Shown here: in pieces, positions 8,122-17,106 of the stretch
Position numbering within the stretch: the first letter of the stretch is position 1
Layout of the letters: each line of letters starts with the position of its first letter
Origin: Bacillus salipaludis
Lineage (GTDB): Bacteria; Bacillota; Bacilli; Bacillales_B; DSM-18226
Reading direction: 5' to 3'
Assembly (NCBI RefSeq): GCF_004358205.1
Contig: NZ_SMYO01000012.1
Span: 62,001 to 126,000 of the forward strand
DNA length: 64,000 nt
Translations under genes and position numbers: made by a program
Notes under the pieces: model-generated
Told to the model about the DNA's origin: nothing
The model's input: the letters and a program-made list of their open reading frames with translations, nothing else
Database searches by the model: none

Positions 8122-8175
8122 ATTCTGAAAAAACATTGACAGGGCTGTCCATAAGTTATATTCTGAAAACATTAA
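8122..8175 (+). promoter_or_regulatory. Promoter of the orphan binding protein, flanked by two CodY-like boxes
   Basis: TTGACA at 8136-8141 and TATTCT at 8159-8164 are 17 nt apart. ATTCTGAAAA occurs twice, just upstream of the -35 and just at and after the -10. Each occurrence matches the CodY box AATTTTCWGAAAATT with about four mismatches. Control by CodY (amino acid and GTP status) is an inference that suits an amino acid binding protein. Confidence 0.5.
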
Positions 8176-8219
8176 AAATTGCATCAGAGAGATAAAATCA
8201 GAAAAGGGAGATTACTAGT

Positions 8220-9404
8220 ATGAAAAAGAAAATGGCAAAACTTTTTATGGCATCGAGCTTAGTGGCTGGAATTCTAGCTGGATGCTCAGGAGCAAATAGC
8301 AGTTCAGGTTCAGGCTCCGACAATAGCAAATCTATTAAAGTTGGGGTAAACTTGGAGCTCTCTGGCGGGGTTGCATCTTACGGTGAATCGCTGCTTGACG
8401 GGATTAATATTGCAGTCGATGAAATCAATAAAAAAGGTGGAGTTGACGGCAAAAAGATTGAGATGGTAAAAGTCGATAATAAATCAGATGCAGCCGAAGC
8501 AACCAACGGTGCGGTTAAGTTATCCAGCCAAGACCATGTAACAGCTATTATTGGAGCAGCAACCAGCGGTGACACCCTTGCACAGGCGCAAATCGCAAAT
8601 GATACGAAGACGGTTTTATTAACACCATCGGGTACAGCCCCGAACGTAACAGTTGATGACAAAGGAAAGTTAAATGAATTTGTTTTCCGTACATCATTTA
8701 TCGATCCATTCCAAGGAACAGTTGCAGCAAACTTTGCAGCACAAAAATTAAAGGTTAAAAACGCAGCCATTTTCGCAGACAGCTCTAGTGATTACGCTAA
8801 AGGTCTTTCTGCATCCTTCAAAAAGACTTTTGAAGCAGATGGCGGCAAGGTTATAGCAGAAGATGCTTATGTTGCTAAAGATACTGATTTCCGCTCTCAA
8901 TTAACTCGTATTAAGGCTAAAAAGCCTGAATTCATCTTTATCCCTGGATACTATGAAGAGGTAGGTTTAATCATTAAGCAGGCTCGTGAATTAGGAATCA
9001 CTGTACCGTTTATGGGTGCTGACGGCTGGGATTCTCCAAAGTTAATTGAAATCGCAGGAAAAGATGCATTGAATAACACTTATATTACAAACCATTATTC
9101 ATCTGAAGACCCAGATAAAAAGATCCAAGACTTTGTTACACTCTTTAAAGATAAGAACAAGGGCGAATCACCAAATGCCTTCAACGCACTTGGCTATGAT
9201 ACCGTTTATATGTTAGCCGATGCAATCAAGCGTGCCGGCAGCACAGACTCAACCAAAATCAAAGACGAATTGGCAAAAACGAAGGATCTATCACTTGTAA
9301 CCGGAATTGTATCCATTGATAAAAATCATAACCCAATTAAATCAGCAACAATCCTAGAATATAAAGATGGTAAACAAGTCTTCAATACAAAAATTAATCC
9401 TTAA
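8220..9404 (+). CDS. Branched-chain amino acid-type ABC substrate-binding lipoprotein
   Basis: A 394-residue type I periplasmic-binding-like lipoprotein. Signal peptide and lipobox are clear (LVAGILAGC, lipidated Cys at about residue 22), followed by a Ser/Gly-rich linker. The mature part has LivK/LivJ features: IKVGVNLELSGGVASYGES at the first strand, INKKGGVDGKKIEMV, AIIGAATSGDTLAQAQIAND, and FMGADGWDSPKLIEIAG. Such proteins deliver branched-chain amino acids, amides or related compounds to LivHMGF-type importers. No permease or ATPase gene is adjacent: a terminator follows at 9419 and the next gene is an amidohydrolase. It is therefore an orphan receptor that must use a transporter encoded elsewhere. 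Confidence 0.9.
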   Translation: MKKKMAKLFMASSLVAGILAGCSGANSSSGSGSDNSKSIKVGVNLELSGGVASYGESLLDGINIAVDEINKKGGVDGKKIEMVKVDNKSDAAEATNGAVKLSSQDHVTAIIGAATSGDTLAQAQIANDTKTVLLTPSGTAPNVTVDDKGKLNEFVFRTSFIDPFQGTVAANFAAQKLKVKNAAIFADSSSDYAKGLSASFKKTFEADGGKVIAEDAYVAKDTDFRSQLTRIKAKKPEFIFIPGYYEEVGLIIKQARELGITVPFMGADGWDSPKLIEIAGKDALNNTYITNHYSSEDPDKKIQDFVTLFKDKNKGESPNAFNALGYDTVYMLADAIKRAGSTDSTKIKDELAKTKDLSLVTGIVSIDKNHNPIKSATILEYKDGKQVFNTKINP

Positions 9405-9418
9405 TAATGAAGAAAAAA

Positions 9419-9447
9419 AGTGAGGGGCAGCTGCCTCTCACTTTTTT
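9419..9447 (+). terminator. Terminator of the binding-protein gene
   Basis: AGTGAGGGGCA (9419-9429) pairs with TGCCTCTCACT (9432-9442) with one G-T wobble. A run of T and an upstream run of A flank the hairpin. Confidence 0.9.
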
Positions 9448-9614
9448 GTTAAATAGAACTTTACAAACTATAAAACAATTTAAGGGAAAGATTTTATGTT
9501 TTGTCTAATGACAACGAGCTGGAATAGTATATAATTTTATATACAAGTCTGAATATTTACATAAATGGATAACTATAACTGTTTGGAACAAGGATTACCG
9601 ACACTTTTAAAAAC

Positions 9615-9628
9615 TGTATACGCTTACA
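9615..9628 (+). promoter_or_regulatory. Candidate cre (CcpA) site upstream of the M20 amidohydrolase
   Basis: TGTATACGCTTACA matches the catabolite-response consensus TGNAANCGNWNNCA at all but one informative base. It lies 72 bp before the start codon in a 295-bp gap that otherwise shows no gene. Confidence 0.4.
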
Positions 9629-9699
9629 TTGATTTCACGGATGTACCAATTGTTATGAAACTGGTCTGAAAATCTATAAGTAAAAAGGAGTGGTTAATC

Positions 9700-10932
9700 A
9701 TGCAACGTCAAAAGTTATTGGTTAATGGAGAAAGACTTCACCAGGAGCTAGAACGGTTCGCGGATTTTGGCCGAACAGAAAGCAATGGGGTCACCCGCCT
9801 CGCCCTTTCGGAGCAGGATCGTCTAGTAAGAAACTATTTCAAGTCCACCTGTGAAGAACTCGGCTTAACAGTTAAGATTGATGATATGGGTTGTATGTAC
9901 GCCACACTTGCAGGAACGGAAGAAAAACCTCCAATTGTCATCGGCTCACATCTGGATACGGTAAAAAAGGGCGGCCGCTTTGACGGAGTACTTGGGGTTG
10001 TTGCCGGATTAGAGGTGGTCCGAACCCTCGTGGAAAATGGCGTAAAGCCAAAAATTCCGATTACGATTGTGAACTGGACAAATGAAGAGGGAGCAAGATT
10101 TGAACCTTCAATGATGGCTTCCGGTGTCATTGCCGGCAAATTTGACAAGGTCACCATGTTACAAAAGAAAGACGCAGACGGCATTACCTTTGGAGATGCC
10201 CTAGAGAAAATCGGGTACGTTGGCGAAGAGGCAAACCGCTTGAAAGAAGCAACTGCTCTTTTAGAATTGCATATCGAGCAAGGACCAATCCTTGAAAAAG
10301 AAGCACTCGCCATTGGCGTTGTCGAATGCGTTGTCGGAATGGCCTGCTTCGAAATTGAAGTAACCGGTGAATCCGATCATGCTGGAACCACCCCAATGAA
10401 TATGAGAAAAGATGCCTTATTTGCGACAAATAATCTAATCAATGAAATCCGCAGCCGCTTAGGCTCACTTGATGAAGACTTAGTATTTACAATCGGGCGG
10501 GTAAATGTTTATCCAAGTATCCATACCGTTATTCCAAATAAGGTCGTCTTTTCATTGGAAGCTCGTCACAAGGATACGGAAATTGTCAGTACCTTTAAGG
10601 ACTTTGTACAAAGCCTGCCACATCTAGGCTTAGACGAAGGCTGCGATGTAAAAGTAACAAAGCTGTGGGAGCGTGACACGGTTTGGTTTAATGAAGAAGT
10701 AGTCAATCACTTAGAGCAATCTGCCCAGTCACTGGGCTATTCCAATAAGCGCATGGTCAGCGGTGCTGGACATGATGCTCAATTCATTGCAAGCCTTGTT
10801 CCAACAGCCATGCTGTTCGTTCCAAGCAAAAACGGAAAAAGCCATTGCGAGGAAGAACTGACCACATGGGAAGAATGCGAAAAAGGTGTAAACGTCCTAC
10901 TAGATACGACGCTCGCACTATTATCGAAATAA
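9700..10932 (+). CDS. M20 family amidohydrolase (allantoate amidohydrolase / N-carbamoyl-L-amino acid hydrolase type)
   Basis: A 410-residue zinc-dependent amidohydrolase of the AllC/HyuC branch. Metal-site motifs are visible: GSHLDTVKKGGRFDG (His and Asp ligands), NWTNEEGARFEPSMMASGV (catalytic Glu pair), LELHIEQGPILE (His-Glu), a dimerisation lid with SDHAGTTPMNMRKDA, and the late SGAGHDAQFIA His. Members cleave allantoate or carbamoyl amino acids to release ammonia and CO2. Which substrate applies cannot be told by eye. No other purine-ring catabolism gene is adjacent. The start ATG follows AAAAGGAGTGG. It is followed by its own terminator, so it is monocistronic. Confidence 0.88.
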   Translation: MQRQKLLVNGERLHQELERFADFGRTESNGVTRLALSEQDRLVRNYFKSTCEELGLTVKIDDMGCMYATLAGTEEKPPIVIGSHLDTVKKGGRFDGVLGVVAGLEVVRTLVENGVKPKIPITIVNWTNEEGARFEPSMMASGVIAGKFDKVTMLQKKDADGITFGDALEKIGYVGEEANRLKEATALLELHIEQGPILEKEALAIGVVECVVGMACFEIEVTGESDHAGTTPMNMRKDALFATNNLINEIRSRLGSLDEDLVFTIGRVNVYPSIHTVIPNKVVFSLEARHKDTEIVSTFKDFVQSLPHLGLDEGCDVKVTKLWERDTVWFNEEVVNHLEQSAQSLGYSNKRMVSGAGHDAQFIASLVPTAMLFVPSKNGKSHCEEELTTWEECEKGVNVLLDTTLALLSK

Positions 10933-10944
10933 GAAATAAGGGAA

Positions 10945-10976
10945 ATGCAGGCAAAAATTATGCCTGCATTTTTTTG
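10945..10976 (+). terminator. Terminator of the M20 amidohydrolase gene
   Basis: ATGCAGGCA (10945-10953) pairs perfectly with TGCCTGCAT (10961-10969), followed by eight T. Confidence 0.92.
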
Positions 10977-11050
10977 TGCTAAAATGAGGTAATAGGACTA
11001 CTCGGGAATTGCAGAATATTTGAAAACTTTTTAAGGAAGGGGGAATTAAT

Positions 11051-12607
11051 ATGACAACTCCAGAACTTTGCAGAACACTTATCGTAGATGATGAACTATT
11101 GATTAGACAAGGAATTAAACATTATATCGATTGGGAAAAGGAAGGTTTTTTAATTGTTGGGGAAGCCGCCAATGGTCAGGAAGCATTTGAATTAATTGAG
11201 ACAGCGAATCCGGATATTATCATCACGGATATTGTAATGCCGATTATGGACGGGGAAGAATTAACGAGACTGGTAAAGGATAAATACCCCAATATTGAAA
11301 TCATTATTCTTAGTAGTTTTGGAGAGTTTGATTACGTAAGGTCAACCTTTCAAAGCGGAGTCGTGGATTATATATTAAAACCGAAACTTGATTCTAACAG
11401 CCTGTTAAAGGCATTAAATACGGCCCGGGAAAGAATTCCCTCGCTTCAAGATGTGGGAAATCAGGTAGAAGCCAATCTTTCTATCGGCCAAATCATACAA
11501 AAATTGATTTCAGGATACGAGGCCGATTTTGATTCGGTGACCATCTCCAAAGCTTTTCCATATCGTCACTTCTGTTTATTAGGTGTTGACGTGAAGAATC
11601 ATCCATCAAAAGGAACGGTTGAATTTACGGAAAGAATTAAAGAAAATATCGAAAATGCTCTCAAAACAAACTTAAAAGAGGCAGCATGCCACTTCTTTCC
11701 CTTTGACCAGGCAATCCAGGTATTTCTCATTAATTTTAATACTGAAGGAACGGACAAGGTCATAGAACTGGCTAGACAACTGGCAAAGTCCGATTCTAAC
11801 ATTGGTTTCGCCTTAACAGAAGCATTCGACCATTTTTCTCAACTTGGTACACAATGCAAAGAGGGTCTAATAAAGCTATTAAATTATCGATTCTATTTGC
11901 CGGATGTTCCACTTTTAATGGAGAAAAGTCTACCGAAACTACCTCCTAAAAGTGACAATTTTAATCTGGATTGGTTTACAAGTGAGTTTAAGCGCAGGCA
12001 GTTTGATTCAGCATTAAGTTATTTAGTCGATCATGTTCAATCAGTATCTAGCTGCTATACGATGGATGTCTTTGAATATAAAGCTTTCTTTGGAAACATC
12101 ATTTTTAACATCACTGTCCTCCTTAACAATATGGAATATGGTGTAAAGGAATTAGAGAACGCAAGATATTCCTACTTTCGGGCGATTGATGAAGCTCAAA
12201 CGGCAGGTGAAACCGTTCAACTGCTGGATCGTTTTATTGAGGAAGTTAAGAAATGCATCAATTCTGCCCAAAATCAGCCTGAGAATCTCAATATGAAAAA
12301 GCTAATGGAATACATGAGGGAGCATTATGCACAACCACTAACCTTAAAGGAAGTAGCAAAGCATTTTCATTTTAATCCTTCTTATCTTTCAAGCTATTTT
12401 TCTGCACATAATAATGAAGGATTTATTGAATATTTGAATAGGATTCGGATTGAGGAAGCTGTAAAACTGTTGATAAAGGGTGAAGCAAACATTTCCGAGA
12501 TTAGTGCGATGGTTGGCTATTCCGATCATAGTTATTTTTGTAAAGTATTTAAAAAAATAAAGGGATTGTCTCCCAGCCAATTTAAGCGAAAACAAAACTT
12601 CAGATAA
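11051..12607 (+). CDS. AraC-type response regulator (YesN-like)
   Basis: A 518-residue response regulator. An N-terminal receiver domain (residues 8-125) has the acidic pair D13-D14, phospho-acceptor D60 in ITDIVMPIMDG and the conserved KP near residue 114. A middle region of about 270 residues is of the type found in YesN proteins. The C-terminal double helix-turn-helix AraC domain (about 415-515) contains LKEVAKHFHFNPSYLSSYF and ISEISAMVGYSDHSYFCKVFKK. It is followed within 3 nt by its sensor kinase gene and then a sugar ABC importer. Such pairs usually activate the adjacent carbohydrate transporter operon, here inferred to answer to galactan-derived oligosaccharides. Confidence 0.93.
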   Translation: MTTPELCRTLIVDDELLIRQGIKHYIDWEKEGFLIVGEAANGQEAFELIETANPDIIITDIVMPIMDGEELTRLVKDKYPNIEIIILSSFGEFDYVRSTFQSGVVDYILKPKLDSNSLLKALNTARERIPSLQDVGNQVEANLSIGQIIQKLISGYEADFDSVTISKAFPYRHFCLLGVDVKNHPSKGTVEFTERIKENIENALKTNLKEAACHFFPFDQAIQVFLINFNTEGTDKVIELARQLAKSDSNIGFALTEAFDHFSQLGTQCKEGLIKLLNYRFYLPDVPLLMEKSLPKLPPKSDNFNLDWFTSEFKRRQFDSALSYLVDHVQSVSSCYTMDVFEYKAFFGNIIFNITVLLNNMEYGVKELENARYSYFRAIDEAQTAGETVQLLDRFIEEVKKCINSAQNQPENLNMKKLMEYMREHYAQPLTLKEVAKHFHFNPSYLSSYFSAHNNEGFIEYLNRIRIEEAVKLLIKGEANISEISAMVGYSDHSYFCKVFKKIKGLSPSQFKRKQNFR

Positions 12608-12610
12608 GAG

Positions 12611-14392
12611 ATGGTAGCAATGAGACTCGTTCCTGAACGCCTTAAACATAATGGTTTATTTATTAATATGTTCCTGATCACAATGGTCATTATCATCATT
12701 GTTTCCACCACCATTGCGTGGACAACCATTCAAATGGCCGAGCAATTCTTTTTTCAAAGATTTAGTATCATGAATGCTAAAGTAATGAACCAGGTAAAAG
12801 ATCGTTTTGAAACATTTAATTACTCGATCGTTACATCCGCAAACAATATTCTTGAGAGTGGGACAATCCGCTCCGTACTAACCGAAAAACAAACTACTGT
12901 CCAACAAATGACCTCTTTTTATACTGTGGGGCAGCAGTTAAAACACATCCAATCCAATTTGGACCCATATGAAATAGAAATAATCCTTTTAGGTAGGAAT
13001 GGAGTAAGCTTCCGAACAGATCGGAATGTTTGGACGATTTCGGATCAAGAATTGAAAAACAGTACTCTTGTCAGGAATACTATTGGGCAGCCAAAAAAGT
13101 TGATGTACCAATACGATCAGCGGCCCAATACAGCTTCTGAAACAGGGGATCAGCGGTTTATCGTTGCTTCTAAGGCCTTAATGGATCGGATTTCCGGAAT
13201 CGTCTATGGATCAATGTATTTTGCCATTCGAGAAAATGAATTTCGTCAATTCTATAGCAACTATACAAGCCCAGGTAATCATGTGTTTCTAGTGGACAAG
13301 TCAGGCGGTATTGTCTCGAGTGATCGAACGAAGCTTATCGGAGAAAAATCAAAAGAGCTTTTAGGTTATGCGGATAAGTTGAAAAATCAATCACACCAAT
13401 ATATCGTCGGCAAATTTATGGGGAAGGATCAAATCATTTTAATGGACTATCTCCCTCAATTTGATATGTATTTGTTTAATATTATCGACAAGCAAACTGC
13501 ATTCGGCGATTTAATTGACAAAAAGGCGATTGCACTTGTTGCAATGGCGATAGTCTTGCTGGCGCTCATGATTGTTTTCCTTGCCTCAAGAAGGTTAACG
13601 AACTCGTTAACAAGCCTGGTCAAGCAAATTGGAAGTGCCCCAAAACACGATTTCGATAAGTATGTTTCCGTATCAGGTACGTATGAAACAAGGCAAATTG
13701 GCATTGCCTTTAATTCTATGCTTGATGAATTGCATGAGTATGTCGAGCAATTGATATTGTCGCAAAAGGAAAAACGAAATGCAGAACTGGCGGCCCTGCA
13801 GCAGCAAATAAACCCTCATTTTTTATACAATACACTGACTTCCATTAAATTCATGGTAAATCAGGGTGAGAAGCAAGAGACAGAAGCGACCATTCATGCC
13901 TTGATTTCCTTACTGCAAAATACAATCGGTAATGTGAGTGAAACCATCTCGGTTAAGCAGGAAATTGATAATCTGAAAAACTATGTATTAATTAATCAAA
14001 AACGCTATGGTGACCGGATCAAGGTCAACTATTTTCTAGCGCCAGATTGTATGGACTTTCAAATTCCGAAACTGATTTTACAGCCGTTTATGGAGAACTC
14101 ATTTTTCCATGGGTTTAACCGGAAAGCGGAAGGTTACATTAATGTATTGGTATGGAGAGATAGTGAAAACTTGATTTGTGAAGTAGTCGATAATGGGGAT
14201 GGTATGGAAGTTGGGGTCGATAATTCGATTCCGAAAACAAAGCGCAAACAACAGCTTTTCTCAGGCATTGGTGTACGGAATGTCCATGAGCGGATTCAGC
14301 TGATTTATGGGGAGGATTTTGGTGTAACGATTTCTAGTGAGATCGGAAACGGGACAAAGGTTCGAATTCTCTTGCCCATTCATTCAATCTAA
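12611..14392 (+). CDS. Sensor histidine kinase (YesM-like, LytS/HPK7 type)
   Basis: A 593-residue membrane sensor. It has one N-terminal transmembrane helix (about residues 17-38), an extracellular sensor of roughly 250 residues, a second helix (about 303-325), a HAMP linker, then a His-kinase domain with the phospho-acceptor His403 in QQINPHFLYNTL. The ATPase domain follows with LQPFMENSFFHG (N box), VVDNGDGM (G1) and GIGVRNVHERI (G2). The alternative ATG at 12620 (MRLVPERL) is also plausible since neither start has a strong ribosome site. It forms the partner of the AraC-type regulator immediately upstream and probably senses an extracellular sugar directly or through a binding protein. Confidence 0.93.
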   Translation: MVAMRLVPERLKHNGLFINMFLITMVIIIIVSTTIAWTTIQMAEQFFFQRFSIMNAKVMNQVKDRFETFNYSIVTSANNILESGTIRSVLTEKQTTVQQMTSFYTVGQQLKHIQSNLDPYEIEIILLGRNGVSFRTDRNVWTISDQELKNSTLVRNTIGQPKKLMYQYDQRPNTASETGDQRFIVASKALMDRISGIVYGSMYFAIRENEFRQFYSNYTSPGNHVFLVDKSGGIVSSDRTKLIGEKSKELLGYADKLKNQSHQYIVGKFMGKDQIILMDYLPQFDMYLFNIIDKQTAFGDLIDKKAIALVAMAIVLLALMIVFLASRRLTNSLTSLVKQIGSAPKHDFDKYVSVSGTYETRQIGIAFNSMLDELHEYVEQLILSQKEKRNAELAALQQQINPHFLYNTLTSIKFMVNQGEKQETEATIHALISLLQNTIGNVSETISVKQEIDNLKNYVLINQKRYGDRIKVNYFLAPDCMDFQIPKLILQPFMENSFFHGFNRKAEGYINVLVWRDSENLICEVVDNGDGMEVGVDNSIPKTKRKQQLFSGIGVRNVHERIQLIYGEDFGVTISSEIGNGTKVRILLPIHSI

Positions 14393-14515
14393 AAAAAGTC
14401 TTACTATCTAAAAAAAGTACAAATTTAGGGAATGTAACCGTATTCATTTTACAAAAATATTACAAATAAAGAAAAATATCGTCCTAACGTCTACAGTTGG
14501 GCAGATGCTAACATT

Positions 14516-14546
14516 AGGTATGTAAGGAGATAACGCTTACATACCT
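14516..14546 (+). promoter_or_regulatory. Perfect 11-bp inverted repeat in the leader of the sugar importer
   Basis: AGGTATGTAAG (14516-14526) and CTTACATACCT (14536-14546) are exact reverse complements with a 9-nt spacer, followed by TTTTT, 24 nt before the binding-protein start codon. It could be a weak terminator/attenuator or a binding site for the response regulator. The spacer plus right arm (ATAACGCTTACA) also partly resembles a cre site. Confidence 0.6.
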
Positions 14547-14570
14547 TTTTAAAATTGGGGGGAAATATCG

Positions 14571-15857
14571 ATGAAGAAAGTACTTGCACTGTTATTAGTA
14601 AGCATACTGTTATTGTCTGCCTGCTCTTCTGGAACAAAAGAGAAAACTTCCGGCAGCGCGAAAGACACAAAAGAAATAACCGTATTGGCTTGGGATCCTA
14701 ATTTTAACATCAAAGCAATGAATCTAGCAAAAGAAGCTTACAAGTCCGTTGATCCAAAGCTCAATATTAAAGTCGTTGAAAACGCTCAAGCGGATATCGT
14801 TCAAAAGCTCAACACTTCATTAAGCTCTGGTACAACAAAAGGGCTGCCAAACATTGTATTAATTGAGGATTATCGTGCGCAGAGTTTCCTTAAAGCATAT
14901 CCAGACGCATTCTATGATTTAAGCAAAACATTTAATGCTGATGATTTTGCTCAATATAAACTAGCTCCAACCAGCTTGGACGGCAAGCACTACGGACTTC
15001 CGTTCGACACTGGTGTTACAGGACTATATGTAAGAACAGATTATTTGAAAAAAGCAGGCTACACAATCGATGATTTAAAAGGTATCGATTGGAACAAATA
15101 TATTGAAATTGGTAAAAAAGTAAAAGCTGCAACTGGTAAAGAAATGTTAACGCAGGATCCAAAAGACCTTGGACTTATCCGTATGATGATCCAATCTGCC
15201 GGTTCATGGTATTTAAAGAACGATGGAACAACACCTGACCTAGCGGACAACGCTGCATTGAAAGATGCCTTTAAAACTTATAAATCGATTTTAGATGCTG
15301 GTCTTGTTAAACCGGTTTCTGACTGGAGCCAATTTGTTGCCGGCTTTAACAGCGGGGCAGTTGCTACTGTTCCAACTGGTAACTGGATTACCGCATCCAT
15401 CAAAGCAGAGGCGTCACAATCTGGCAAGTGGGCAGTTGCTCCGCTTCCAAAGCTTCCTGGTGTAGAAACTTCTGTTAATGCCTCTAACCTAGGCGGCAGC
15501 TCATGGTACGTTCTAAATGTGCCAGGAAAAGAAAAGGCAGCAGAATTCTTAGCAAAAACCTTTGGTTCTAATGTTGATTTTTATCAAACATTAGTTAAAG
15601 AAATTGGGGCAATTGGAACTTACAAGCCGGCTGCTGAGGGTGAGGCTTATAAAGCAAGTGATGAATTCTTCGGAGGTCAAAAAGTCATTACTGATTTTGC
15701 AAATTGGACTACTCAAATTCCTCAAGTAAACTACGGCTTACACACTTACGCTATTGAGGACATTCTTGCTGTTGCCATGCAGGATTATTTAAAAGGTAAA
15801 GACCTTGATAAAGTGCTCACAGATGCTCAAAAGCAAGCGGAAGAGCAAATTAAATAA
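14571..15857 (+). CDS. Sugar ABC transporter substrate-binding lipoprotein (galactan oligosaccharide, inferred)
   Basis: A 428-residue cluster-1 extracellular solute-binding lipoprotein. Signal peptide and lipobox LLLSAC lie within the first 20 residues, followed by a Ser/Lys linker. KEITVLAWDPNFNIKAM begins the first lobe, and FDTGVTGLYVRTDYLKKAG and FNSGAVATVPTGNW are typical of sugar receptors of this class. The general layout (receptor, two permeases, then beta-galactosidase and galactanase) parallels ganSPQ of B. subtilis, so galactooligosaccharide is the likely ligand. No ATPase gene is nearby, as is usual when the shared MsmX-type ATPase serves several importers. A 183-bp palindromic element sits between it and the first permease gene. 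Confidence 0.9.
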   Translation: MKKVLALLLVSILLLSACSSGTKEKTSGSAKDTKEITVLAWDPNFNIKAMNLAKEAYKSVDPKLNIKVVENAQADIVQKLNTSLSSGTTKGLPNIVLIEDYRAQSFLKAYPDAFYDLSKTFNADDFAQYKLAPTSLDGKHYGLPFDTGVTGLYVRTDYLKKAGYTIDDLKGIDWNKYIEIGKKVKAATGKEMLTQDPKDLGLIRMMIQSAGSWYLKNDGTTPDLADNAALKDAFKTYKSILDAGLVKPVSDWSQFVAGFNSGAVATVPTGNWITASIKAEASQSGKWAVAPLPKLPGVETSVNASNLGGSSWYVLNVPGKEKAAEFLAKTFGSNVDFYQTLVKEIGAIGTYKPAAEGEAYKASDEFFGGQKVITDFANWTTQIPQVNYGLHTYAIEDILAVAMQDYLKGKDLDKVLTDAQKQAEEQIK

Positions 15858-15866
15858 ATTAATTTA

Positions 15867-16049
15867 GGCTGTGTTAAAGAACAATGCCGATTTTGGAACA
15901 ACGTTGATTGGAGCGGAAGGCACGAAGACTCCTGTGGGAGTACGGGGCAGGGGAGACCCCGCAGGAGCGAAGCGACGAGGAGGCTCCCCGGACCGCCCAC
16001 GAACCGCTTGTGCCTGGAGTGGAAATCAACAACTAACTTTAACAGAGCC
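15867..16049. mobile_element. Palindromic non-coding element, full copy (MITE-like), 183 bp
   Basis: The ends are imperfect terminal inverted repeats: GGCTGTGTTAAAG (15867-15879) and CTTTAACAGAGCC (16037-16049), 12 of 13 matching. The core is far more GC-rich than its surroundings and contains nested palindromes, including GTGGGAG/CTCCC-type and GGGGAG/CTCCCC arms. No target-site duplication is obvious. A core-less copy occurs at 26740-26815. Reading frames through it (for example 15871-16095) are artefacts. It lies between the binding-protein and permease genes, so it is probably transcribed within the operon. Confidence 0.85.
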
Positions 16050-16182
16050 ATATTTTAAAAAAACAATGAGAACTTTAGCCTCAGGAATTCGCTAGCTTCT
16101 CCTACTCGGTTTAATGGAGCAAACTGATGGGCAGGCGGGATTTCCGGGGCTTTTTCTTTAAAGGTAAAGGAGTTGATTGATC

Positions 16183-17106
16183 GTGATACCCGCAAAAGCC
16201 GACAAAAGCCTTCCATTAGTAAAATCCAATCGTAACCTTCGGGTGAAAAATACCTTGATTGGCTGGTCCTTTATTGCTATTGCAACCGTAATGATTGGTT
16301 TATTTTATTTCTACCCGATGATTCAATCCCTCATCCTGTCCTTTAAGTCAGGTACTGGAGTCAGTTTGAAATTTGTAGGTTTTGAAAATTACGTTCGTTT
16401 ATTCAAGGACCCAGTGTTCCTCACCACCGTAAAAAATACCGTGATTTACTTGATCATTCAAGTGCCAATTATGATTATTCTCGCTTTATTTCTATCGGTT
16501 TTGCTGAATAATAAAAAACTTAAGCTAAAGGGTTTCTTTCGGACCGCAATCTTTTTACCGTGTGTAACTTCCCTTGTTGCTTATTCCGTTATTTTTAAAT
16601 ATTTATTTGGTCAAGATGGCATCATTAACTTCATGCTCATGAAGATTGCGCTTATTTCAGAACCCATCCAATGGCTGACAGACCCTTTTTGGGCGAAAAT
16701 TACGATTATCATTGCGATTACTTGGCGCTGGACAGGGTATAACATGATTTTCTTTTTATCCGGTTTGCAGAACATCGATGAATCCATATATGAAGCGGCC
16801 AAAATTGATGGGGCCTCGTCCATTCAGCAATTTTTCAAAATAACGATTCCCATGATGAAGCCAATTATCTTATTTACAACAATCACATCAACAATTGGTA
16901 CACTGCAATTGTTTGACGAAGTTATGAATATTACCAAAGGCGGACCAGGAAATGCGACGATGACCATTTCTGAGTACATCTATAATGTCTCATTCAAATA
17001 TACACCTGATTTCGGTTATGCAGCGACGGTCTCTTACGCCATTGTGATTTTAATTATCTTTTTCTCTATTATTCAGTTCAAAGTAGCAGGTGATAAAAAT
17101 GACTAA
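16183..17106 (+). CDS. Sugar ABC transporter permease (GanP/MalF-like)
   Basis: A membrane permease of about 307 residues with six predicted helices. The EAA loop that docks the ATPase is visible as EAAKIDGASSIQQFFKITIPMMKP (around residue 208). The GTG at 16183 is preferred to the TTG at 16177 because AAAGGAG at 16166-16172 gives a 10-nt rather than 4-nt spacer; both are possible. It is shorter than B. subtilis GanP (about 418 residues) and lacks extra N-terminal helices, so it is the common sugar-permease type. Its end overlaps the next permease start at 17099. Together with the upstream receptor they form the importer, with the ATPase missing locally. Confidence 0.9.
   Translation: MIPAKADKSLPLVKSNRNLRVKNTLIGWSFIAIATVMIGLFYFYPMIQSLILSFKSGTGVSLKFVGFENYVRLFKDPVFLTTVKNTVIYLIIQVPIMIILALFLSVLLNNKKLKLKGFFRTAIFLPCVTSLVAYSVIFKYLFGQDGIINFMLMKIALISEPIQWLTDPFWAKITIIIAITWRWTGYNMIFFLSGLQNIDESIYEAAKIDGASSIQQFFKITIPMMKPIILFTTITSTIGTLQLFDEVMNITKGGPGNATMTISEYIYNVSFKYTPDFGYAATVSYAIVILIIFFSIIQFKVAGDKND

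Noticed and set aside
9540..9690. Sigma-54 promoter before the M20 amidohydrolase
   Set aside because: TTTGGAACAAGGATTACC lacks the GC of the -12 element and correct spacing.
15871..16095. 74-codon open frame with Arg/Gly-rich product
   Set aside because: It is the translation of the palindromic repeat element. Terminal inverted repeats bound the segment and no ribosome site precedes it.
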